Source: Auanema rhodensis (lineage: Eukaryota; Nematoda; Chromadorea; Rhabditida; Rhabditidae). Taken from it: a stretch of DNA of 64,000 nucleotides. Where the stretch lies: positions 248,001 to 312,000 of the forward strand of contig CAXKVF010000084.1 of NCBI GenBank assembly GCA_964057225.1. The letters are read 5' to 3'. Below the pieces are notes generated by a model. It was not told where the DNA came from. It made no database searches and saw only the letters and a list, made by a program, of their open reading frames with translations. Made by a program: the position numbers and the translations under genes. Positions 55,262-64,000 of this stretch are shown here, in pieces; position 1 is the first letter of the stretch; each line of letters opens with the position of its first letter.

Positions 55262-56982
55262 GTCATGGTTACCATGAACCAATATCAATAAAAATTTGTT
55301 CTTAGACTAATATGGACATGGGGAATCTAATTTTGAAAACCGCATCTCTTTATCTTTCACGTGAAGCGAGTTACATACCAAGTGCACATCACGTGTACAT
55401 TTAATTAGCATAAATTAAAGTTCACGTAAATTTCAAAGTCATGGTTACCATGAACCAATATCAATAAAAATTTGTTTTTAGACTAATATGGACATGGGGA
55501 ATCTAATTTTGAAAACCGCATCTCTTTATCTTTCACGTGAAGCGAGTTACATACCAAGTGCACATCACGTGTACATTTAATTAGCATAAATTAAAGTTCA
55601 CGTAAATTTCAAAGTCATGGTTACCATGCACCAATATCAATAAAAATTTGTTTTTAGACTAATATGGACATGGGGAATCTAATTTTGAAAACCGCATCTC
55701 TTTATCTTTCACGTTGAGCGAGTTACATACCAAGTGCACATCACGTGTACATTTAATTAGCATGAATTAAAGTTCACGTAAATTTTGTTTTTAGACTAAT
55801 ATGGACATGGGGAATCTAATTTTGAAAACCGCATCTCTTTATCTTCCACGTGAAGCGAGTTACATACCAAGTGCACATCACGTGTACATTTAATTAGCAA
55901 AAATTAAAGTTCACGTAAATTTCAAAGTCATGGTTACCATGAACCAATATCAATAAAAATTTGTTTTTAGACTAATATGGACATGGGGAATCTAATTTTG
56001 GAAACCGCATCTCTTTATCTTTCACGTGAAGCGAGTTACATACCAAGTGCACATCACGTGTACATTTAATTAGCATAAATTAGAGTTCACGTAAATTTCA
56101 AAGTCATGGTTACCATGAACCAATATCAATAAAAATTTGTTTTTAGACTAATATGGACATGGGGAATCTAATTTTGAAAACCGCATCTCTTTATCTTTCA
56201 CGTGAAGCGAGTTACATACCAAGTGCACATCACGTGTACATTTAATTAGCATAAATTAAAGTTCACGTAAATTTCAAAGTCATGGTTACCATGAACCAAT
56301 ATCAATAAAAATTTGTTCTTAGACTAATATGGACATGGGGAATCTAATTTTGAAAACCGCATCTCTTTATCTTTCACGTGAAGCGAGTTACATACCAAGT
56401 GCACATCACGTGTACATTTAATTAGCATAAATTAAAGTTCACGTAAATTTCAAAGTCATGGTTACCATGAACCAATATCAATAAAAATTTGTTTTTAGAC
56501 TAATATGGACATGGGGAATCTAATTTTGAAAACCGCATCTCTTTATCTTTCACGTGAAGCGAGTTACATACCAAGTGCACATCACGTGTACATTTAATTA
56601 GCATAAATTAAAGTTCACGTAAATTTCAAAGTCATGGTTACCATGAACCAATATCAATAAAAATTTGTTTTTAGACTAATATGGACATGGGAAATCTAAT
56701 TTTGAAAACCGCATCTCTTCATCTTTCACGTGAAGCGAGTTACATACCAAGTGCACATCACGTGTACATTTAATTAGCATAAATTAAAGTTCACGTATAT
56801 TCCAAAGTCATGGTTACCATGAACTAATATCAATAAAAATTTGTTTTTAGACTAATATGGACATGGGGAATCTAATTTTGAAAACCGCATCTCTTTATCT
56901 TTCACGTGAAGCGAGTTACATACCAAGTGCACATCACGTGTACATTTAATTAGCATAAATTAAAGTTCACGTAAATTTCAAA
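55262..56982 (+). repeat. 10/11-mer HOR, copy 1
   Basis: A 1721-bp unit of nine full monomers plus a 137-bp remnant. Ordered marks: T40C/T41C-type GTTCTTAG (55301); CACGTTGAG and CATGAATT; a 39-bp deletion (55780); CTTCCACGTG and GCAAAAATT; TTGGAAACC (56001); TTAGAGTTC (about 56082); a second GTTCTTAG (56318); GGGAAATC with CTTCATC and GTATATTCC (56.7-56.8 kb); GAACT. All recur in copies 2 and 3. Confidence 0.93.
55614..55926 (+). repeat. Fused monomer pair with 39-bp deletion
   Basis: Two monomers occupy 313 bp instead of 352. The junction at 55780-55787 reads AAATTTTG, joining the AAATTT near the end of one monomer to the AAATTTG of the next. Lost are the end of the first unit and the first ~33 bases of the second, including the CATGGTTACCATG dyad. 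Short A/T microhomology at the ends suggests slippage or microhomology-mediated joining. Copies: 57335-57647 and 59232-59543. Confidence 0.93.
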
Positions 56983-58879
56983 GTCATGGTTACCATGAAC
57001 CAATATCAATAAAAATTTGTTCTTAGACTAATGTGGACATGGGGAATCTAATTTTGAAAACCGCATCTCTTTATCTTTCACGTGAAGCGAGTTACATACC
57101 AAGTGCACATCACGTGTACATTTAATTAGCATAAATTAAAGTTCACGTAAATTTCAAAGTCATGGTTACCATGAACCAATATCAATAAAAATTTGTTTTT
57201 AGACTAATATGGACATGGGGAATCTAATTTTGAAAACCGCATCTCTTTATCTTTCACGTGAAGCGAGTTACATACCAAGTGCACATCACGTGTACATTTA
57301 ATTAGCATAAATTAAAGTTCACGTAAATTTCAAAGTCATGGTTACCATGCACCAATATCAATAAAAATTTGTTTTTAGACTAATATGGACATGGGGAATC
57401 TAATTTTGAAAACCGCATCTCTTTATCTTTCACGTTGAGCGAGTTACATACCAAGTGCACATCACGTGTACATTTAATTAGCATGAATTAAAGTTCACGT
57501 AAATTTTGTTTTTAGACTAATATGGACATGGGGAATCTAATTTTGAAAACCGCATCTCTTTATCTTCCACGTGAAGCGAGTTACATACCAAGTGCACATC
57601 ACGTGTACATTTAATTAGCAAAAATTAAAGTTCACGTAAATTTCAAAGTCATGGTTACCATGAACCAATATCAATAAAAATTTGTTTTTAGACTAATATG
57701 GACATGGGGAATCTAATTTTGGAAACCGCATCTCTTTATCTTTCACGTGAAGCGAGTTACATACCAAGTGCACATCACGTGTACATTTAATTAGCATAAA
57801 TTAAAGTTCACGTAAATTTCAAAGTCATGGTTACCATGAACCAATATCAATAAAAATTTGTTTTTAGACTAATATGGACATGGGGAATCTAATTTTGAAA
57901 ACCGCATCTCTTTATCTTTCACGTGAAGCGAGTTACATACCAAGTGCACATCACGTGTACATTTAATTAGCATAAATTACAGTTCACGTAAATTTCAAAG
58001 TCATGGTTACCATGAACCAATATCAATAAAAATTTGTTCTTAGACTAATATGGACATGGGGAATCTAATTTTGAAAACCGCATCTCTTTATCTTTCACGT
58101 GAAGCGAGTTACATACCAAGTGCACATCACGTGTACATTTAATTAGCATAAATTAAAGTTCACGTAAATTTCAAAGTCATGGTTACCATGAACCAATATC
58201 AATAAAAATTTGTTTTTAGACTAATATGGACATGGGGAATCTAATTTTGAAAACCGCATCTCTTTATCTTTCACGTGAAGCGAGTTACATACCAAGTGCA
58301 CATCACGTGTACATTTAATTAGCATAAATTAAAGTTCACGTAAATTTCAAAGTCATGGTTACCATGAACCAATATCAATAAAAATTTGTTTTTAGACTAA
58401 TATGGACATGGGAAATCTAATTTTGAAAACCGCATCTCTTCATCTTTCACGTGAAGCGAGTTACATACCAAGTGCACATCACGTGTACATTTAATTAGCA
58501 TAAATTAAAGTTCACGTATATTCCAAAGTCATGGTTACCATGAACTAATATCAATAAAAATTTGTTTTTAGACTAATATGGACATGGGGAATCTAATTTT
58601 GAAAACCGCATCTCTTTATCTTTCACGTGAAGCGAGTTACATACCAAGTGCACATCACGTGTACATTTAATTAGCATAAATTAAAGTTCACGTAAATTTC
58701 AAAGTCATGGTTACCATGAACCAATATCAATAAAAATTTGTTTTTAGACTAATATGGACATGGGGAATCTAATTTTGAAAACCGCATCTCTTTATCTTTC
58801 ACGTGAAGCGAGTTACATACCAAGTGCACATCACGTGTACATTTAATTAGCATAAATTAAAGTTCACGTAAATTTCAAA
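56983..58879 (+). repeat. 10/11-mer HOR, copy 2
   Basis: This 1897-bp copy starts with the GTTCTTAG monomer (57022) and repeats all copy 1 marks at +1721 bp. It has one additional normal monomer at its end (58704-58879). Private differences are AATGTGG (57033) and TTACAGTTC near 57979, where copies 1 and 3 have TTAGAGTTC. The 39-bp deletion junction is at 57501. Confidence 0.93.
57335..57647 (+). repeat. Fused monomer pair, second copy
   Basis: The junction AAATTTTG at 57501-57508 is identical to that at 55780, with the same flanking marks (CACGTTGAG, CATGAATT, CTTCCACGTG, GCAAAAATT). The deletion therefore happened once and was amplified with its HOR. Confidence 0.93.
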
Positions 58880-60599
58880 GTCATGGTTACCATGAACCAA
58901 TATCAATAAAAATTTGTTCTTAGACTAATATGGACATGGGGAATCTAATTTTGAAAACCGCATCTCTTTATCTTTCACGTGAAGCGAGTTACATACCAAG
59001 TGCACATCACGTGTACATTTAATTAGCATAAATTAAAGTTCACGTAAATTTCAAAGTCATGGTTACCATGAACCAATATCAATAAAAATTTGTTTTTAGA
59101 CTAATATGGACATGGGGAATCTAATTTTGAAAACCGCATCTCTTTATCTTTCACGTGAAGCGAGTTACATACCAAGTGCACATCACGTGTACATTTAATT
59201 AGCATAAATTAAAGTTCACGTAAATTTCAAAGTCATGGTTACCATGCACCAATATCAATAAAATTTGTTTTTAGACTAATATGGACATGGGGAATCTAAT
59301 TTTGAAAACCGCATCTCTTTATCTTTCACGTTGAGCGAGTTACATACCAAGTGCACATCACGTGTACATTTAATTAGCATGAATTAAAGTTCACGTAAAT
59401 TTTGTTTTTAGACTAATATGGACATGGGGAATCTAATTTTGAAAACCGCATCTCTTTATCTTCCACGTGAAGCGAGTTACATACCAAGTGCACATCACGT
59501 GTACATTTAATTAGCAAAAATTAAAGTTCACGTAAATTTCAAAGTCATGGTTACCATGAACCAATATCAATAAAAATTTGTTTTTAGACTAATATGGACA
59601 TGGGGAATCTAATTTTGGAAACCGCATCTCTTTATCTTTCACGTGAAGCGAGTTACATACCAAGTGCACATCACGTGTACATTTAATTAGCATAAATTAG
59701 AGTTCACGTAAATTTCAAAGTCATGGTTACCATGAACCAATATCAATAAAAATTTGTTTTTAGACTAATATGGACATGGGGAATCTAATTTTGAAAACCG
59801 CATCTCTTTATCTTTCACGTGAAGCGAGTTACATACCAAGTGCACATCACGTGTACATTTAATTAGCATAAATTAAAGTTCACGTAAATTTCAAAGTCAT
59901 GGTTACCATGAACCAATATCAATAAAAATTTGTTCTTAGACTAATATGGACATGGGGAATCTAATTTTGAAAACCGCATCTCTTTATCTTTCACGTGAAG
60001 CGAGTTACATACCAAGTGCACATCACGTGTACATTTAATTAGCATAAATTAAAGTTCACGTAAATTTCAAAGTCATGGTTACCATGAACCAATATCAATA
60101 AAAATTTGTTTTTAGACTAATATGGACATGGGGAATCTAATTTTGAAAACCGCATCTCTTTATCTTTCACGTGAAGCGAGTTACATACCAAGTGCACATC
60201 ACGTGTACATTTAATTAGCATAAATTAAAGTTCACGTAAATTTCAAAGTCATGGTTACCATGAACCAATATCAATAAAAATTTGTTTTTAGACTAATATG
60301 GACATGGGAAATCTAATTTTGAAAACCGCATCTCTTCATCTTTCACGTGAAGCGAGTTACATACCAAGTGCACATCACGTGTACATTTAATTAGCATAAA
60401 TTAAAGTTCACGTATATTCCAAAGTCATGGTTACCATGAACTAATATCAATAAAAATTTGTTTTTAGACTAATATGGACATGGGGAATCTAATTTTGAAA
60501 ACCGCATCTCTTTATCTTTCACGTGAAGCGAGTTACATACCAAGTGCACATCACGTGTACATTTAATTAGCATAAATTAAAGTTCACGTAAATTTCAAA
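58880..60599 (+). repeat. 10/11-mer HOR, copy 3
   Basis: This 1720-bp copy carries the same ordered marks: GTTCTTAG at 58919 and 59935, the deletion junction at 59397, TTGGAAACC at 59618, TTAGAGTTC near 59700 and GTATATTCC near 60415. It differs by one lost A at 59260-59263. It lacks the extra monomer seen at the end of copy 2. After 60600 the array returns to ordinary monomers (a private GAACACCG lies near 60675). Confidence 0.93.
59232..59543 (+). repeat. Fused monomer pair, third copy
   Basis: This has the same 39-bp deletion junction (59397-59404) and flanking marks as the other two copies. It is 312 bp long because one A of the A5 tract has also been lost at about 59260. Confidence 0.92.
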
Positions 60600-61303
60600 G
60601 TCATGGTTACCATGAACCAATATCAATAAAAATTTGTTTTTAGACTAATATGGACATGGGGAATCTAATTTTGAACACCGCATCTCTTTATCTTTCACGT
60701 GAAGCGAGTTACATACCAAGTGCACATCACGTGTACATTTAATTAGCATAAATTAAAGTTCACGTAAATTTCAAAGTCATGGTTACCATGAACCAATATC
60801 AATAAAAATTTGTTTTTAGACTAATATGGACATGGGGAATCTAATTTTGAAAACCGCATCTCTTTATCTTTCACGTGAAGCGAGTTACATACCAAGTGCA
60901 CATCACGTGTACATTTAATTAGCATAAATTAAAGTTCACGTAAATTTCAAAGTCATGGTTACCATGAACCAATATCAATAAAAATTTGTTTTTAGACTAA
61001 TATGGACATGGGGAATCTAATTTTGAAAACCGCATCTCTTTATCTTTCACGTGAAGCGAGTTACATACCAAGTGCACATCACGTGTACATTTAATTAGCA
61101 TAAATTAAAGTTCACGTAAATTTCAAAGTCATGGTTACCATGAACCAATATCAATAAAAATTTGTTTTTAGACTAATATGGACATGGGGAATCTAATTTT
61201 GAAAACCGCATCTCTTTATCTTTCACGTGAAGCGAGTTACATACCAAGTGCACATCACGTGTACATTTAATTAGCATAAATTAAAGTTCACGTAAATTTC
61301 AAA

Positions 61304-63591
61304 GTCATGGTTACCATGCACCAATATCAATAAAAATTTGTTTTTAGACTAATATGGACATGGGGAATCTAATTTTGAAAACCGCATCTCTTTATCTTTC
61401 ACGTGAAGCGAGTTACATACCAAGTGCACATCACGTGTACATTTAATTAGCATAAATTAAAGTTCACGTAAATTTCAAAGTCATGGTTACCATGCACCAA
61501 TATCAATAAAAATTTGTTTTTAGACTAATATGGACATGGGGAATCTAATTTTGAAAACCGCATCTCTTTATCTTTCACGTGAAGCGAGTTACATACCAAG
61601 TGCACATCACGTGTACATTTAATTAGCATAAATTAAAGTTCACGTAAATTTCAAAGTCATGGTTACCATGAAGCAATATCAATAAAAATTTGTTTTTAGA
61701 CTAATATGGACATGGGGAATCTAATTTTGAAAACCGCATCTCTTTATCTTTCACGTGAAACGAGTTACATACCAAGTGCACATCACGTGTACATTTAATT
61801 AGCATAAATTAAAGTTCACGTAAATTTCAAAGTCATGGTTACCATGAACCAATATCAATAAAAATTTGTTTTTAGACTAATATGGACATGGGGAATCTAA
61901 TTTTGAAAACCGCATCTCTTTATCTTTCACGTGAAGCGAGTTACATACCAAGTGCACATCATGTGTACATTTAATTAGCATAAATTAAAGTTCACGTAAA
62001 TTTCAAAGTCATGGTTACCATGCACCAATATCAATAAAAATTTGTTTTTAGACTAATATGGACATGGGGAATCTAATTTTGAAAACCGCATCTCTTTATC
62101 TTTCACGTGAAGCGAGTTACATACCAAGTGCACATCACGTGTACATTTAATTAGCATAAATTAAAGTTCACGTAAATTTCAAAGTCATGGTTACCATGAA
62201 CCAATATCAATAAAAATTTGTTTTTAGACTAATATGGACATGGGGAATCTAATTTTGAAAACCGCATCTCTTTATCTTTCACGTGAAGCGAGTTACATAC
62301 CAAGTGCACATCACGTGTACATTTAATTAGCATAAATTAAAGTTCACGTAAATTTCAAAGTCATGGTTACCATGAACCAATATCAATAAAAATTTGTTTT
62401 TAGACTAATATGGACATGGGAAATCTAATTTTGAAAACCGCATCTCTTCATCTTTCACGTGAAGCGAGTTACATACCAAGTGCACATCACGTGTACATTT
62501 AATTAGCATAAATTAAAGTTCACGTAAATTTCAAAGTCATGGTTACCATGCACCAATATCAATAAAAATTTGTTTTTAGACTAATATGGACATGGGGAAT
62601 CTAATTTTGAAAACCGCATCTCTTTATCTTTCACGTGAAGCGAGTTACATACCAAGTGCACATCACGTGTACATTTAATTAGCATAAATTAAAGTTCACG
62701 TAAATTTCAAAGTCATGGTTACCATGCACCAATATCAATAAAAATTTGTTTTTAGACTAATATGGACATGGGGAATCTAATTTTGAAAACCGCATCTCTT
62801 TATCTTTCACGTGAAGCGAGTTACATACCAAGTGCACATCACGTGTACATTTAATTAGCATAAATTAAAGTTCACGTAAATTTCAAAGTCATGGTTACCA
62901 TGAAGCAATATCAATAAAAATTTGTTTTTAGACTAATATGGACATGGGGAATCTAATTTTGAAAACCGCATCTCTTTATCTTTCACGTGAAACGAGTTAC
63001 ATACCAAGTGCACATCACGTGTACATTTAATTAGCATAAATTAAAGTTCACGTAAATTTCAAAGTCATGGTTACCATGAACCAATATCAATAAAAATTTG
63101 TTTTTAGACTAATATGGACATGGGGAATCTAATTTTGAAAACCGCATCTCTTTATCTTTCACGTGAAGCGAGTTACATACCAAGTGCACATCACGTGTAC
63201 ATTTAATTAGCATAAATTAAAGTTCACGTAAATTTCAAAGTCATGGTTACCATGCACCAATATCAATAAAAATTTGTTTTTAGACTAATATGGACATGGA
63301 GAATCTAATTTTGAAAACCGCATCTCTTTATCTTTCACGTGAAGCGAGTTACATACCAAGTGCACATCACGTGTACATTTAATTAGCATAAATTAAAGTT
63401 CACGTAAATTTCAAAGTCATGGTTACCATGAAGCAATATCAATAAAAATTTGTTTTTAGACTAATATGGACATGGGGAATCTAATTTTGAAAACCGCATC
63501 TCTTTATCTTTCACGTGAAGCGAGTTACATACCAAGTGCACATCACGTGTACATTTAATTAGCATAAATTAAAGTTCACGTAAATTTCAAA
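61304..63591 (+). repeat. 7-mer-spaced shared tract
   Basis: G105A (GTGAAACGAG) at 61760 and 62992 and C18G (GAAGC) at 61673 and 62905 lie 1232 bp (7 monomers) apart. The A16/C16 pattern around them also agrees (two GCACC monomers, then the GAAGC/G105A monomer, then GAACC, then GCACC). Later monomers differ, for example CATGTG near 61961, ATGGAGAATC near 63300 and C18G at 63433. G105A lies inside the CENP-B-box-like 17-mer. Confidence 0.75.
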
Positions 63592-63943
63592 GTCATGGTT
63601 ACCATGAACCAATATCAATAAAAATTTGTTTTTAGACTAATATGGACATGGGGAATCTAATTTTGAAAACCGCATTTCTTTATCTTTCACGTGAAGCGAG
63701 TTACATACCAAGTGCACATCACGTGTACATTTAATTAGCATAAATTAAAGTTCACGTAAAATTCAAAGTCATGGTTACCATGAACCAATATCAATAAAAA
63801 TTTGTTTTTAGACTAATATGGACATGGGGAATCTAATTTTGAAAACCGCATCTTTTTATCTTTCACGTGAAGCGAGTTACATACCAAGTGCACATCACGT
63901 GTACATTTAATTAGCATAAATTAAAGTTCACGTAAATTTCAAA

Positions 63944-64000
63944 GTCATGGTTACCATGAACCAATATCAATAAAAATTTGTTTTTAGACTAATATGGACA
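63944..64000 (+). repeat. Partial monomer at window end
   Basis: The first 57 bases of monomer 365 match the consensus to its ATGGACA word. The array plainly continues past the window. Confidence 0.97.

Larger units (their letters stand above)
1..64000 (+). repeat. 176-bp satellite DNA array
   Basis: Every base belongs to a head-to-tail tandem repeat of a 176-bp unit, about 32% G+C. Unit starts (GTCATGGTTACC) fall at 1, 177, 353 and so on in perfect register to 28161; later starts shift only through seven deletions (four of 1 bp, three of 39 bp). That gives 364 complete or slightly shortened monomers plus a 57-bp partial. By eye, monomers usually differ from the consensus at 0-4 positions. 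All units share one orientation. Unit length, homogeneity and higher-order structure are typical of centromeric or pericentromeric satellites (human alpha satellite 171 bp, Arabidopsis CEN178 178 bp), but the sequence itself is not one I recognise. The array runs off both ends. There are stops in all six frames of each monomer, so I call no genes. Centromere identity is inference; the satellite call is direct observation. Confidence 0.99.

Noticed and set aside
55780-59404. The three 39-bp deletions as independent events
   Set aside because: All three share the same junction and rare flanking variants, so they are copies of one event carried by HOR amplification.
1-64000. CRISPR array
   Set aside because: The full 176 bp is repeated without any unique spacers, and the unit is far longer than CRISPR repeats; no cas genes are present.
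1-64000. Protein-coding repeats or small ORFs
   Set aside because: 176 is not a multiple of three, so the frame changes each monomer, and stops occur in all six frames of the consensus. The longest stop-free run is about 108 nt. Short ATG-led frames repeat only because the DNA repeats.
1-64000. Plasmid or phage iterons, or a bacterial origin
   Set aside because: Iterons are about 20 bp and few; hundreds of 176-bp units over 64 kb are not seen in bacterial replicons.
1-64000. Identity with a named satellite (alpha satellite, Arabidopsis CEN178, Brassica CentBr)
   Set aside because: The monomer length is similar, but I cannot match the sequence to any of these from memory, so no name or species is assigned.
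1-64000. Transposon or LTR insertion inside the array
   Set aside because: The monomer register accounts for all bases; no sequence of non-satellite origin is left over.

Overview
The whole window is one uninterrupted, head-to-tail satellite DNA array. The monomer is 176 bp and about 32% G+C by my count. Taking each monomer from its GTCATGGTTACC word, the window holds 364 monomers (1-63943) and the first 57 bases of a 365th (63944-64000). The length balances exactly: 364 x 176 = 64064, and the shortfall of 121 bp is fully explained by three copies of one 39-bp deletion and four single-base deletions. No insertion, inversion, transposon, gene or unique sequence remains unexplained. Both window edges lie inside the array, so its true size and flanks are not visible.

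This is eukaryotic tandem-repeat heterochromatin. A nucleosome-scale monomer, strict head-to-tail order, near-identical copies and higher-order repeats (HORs) fit a centromeric or pericentromeric satellite; a subtelomeric or other heterochromatic block is possible. I do not recognise the monomer as a named satellite and cannot assign a species. There is no coding potential: the consensus has stops in all six frames in every monomer, and its longest stop-free run is about 108 nt.

Layout, read from linked point variants (numbered by position in the monomer). 1-3.2 kb: lightly structured monomers. 3.2-9.3 kb: 8-mer periodicity (1408 bp) nested in a 16-mer (2816 bp). 9.3-11.3 kb: mixed. 11.3-13.6 kb: 3-mer HOR (528 bp). 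13.6-22.5 kb: mixed monomers with an 18-mer-spaced shared tract. 22.5-24.3 kb: 5/6-mer duplication containing a chimeric monomer. 24.6-25.3 kb: dimer duplication. 28.2-29.0 kb: cluster of 1-bp deletions. 32.6-34.0 kb: 4-mer HOR built of dimers. 34.0-51.0 kb: four large HOR copies, successively 22 and 19 monomers apart and then a 29-monomer step, with an exact-looking 24-monomer duplication at a 5104-bp offset. 51.7-54.6 kb: small 4-mer and 2-mer duplications. 55.3-60.6 kb: a 10/11-mer HOR in three near-identical copies, each carrying the same 39-bp deletion. 61.7-63.9 kb: 7-mer-spaced shared tract.

Within each monomer the notable structure is a set of short dyads: CATGGTTACCATG, the palindrome TTCACGTGAA, a second CACGTG and a TTTAATT/AATTAAA stem. 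Three CACGT cores are spaced 32 and 33 bp apart. A 17-bp stretch overlapping the palindrome matches 7 of the 9 core positions of the mammalian CENP-B box. No protein-based or otherwise new gene system is present; the interest lies in array architecture and evolution.
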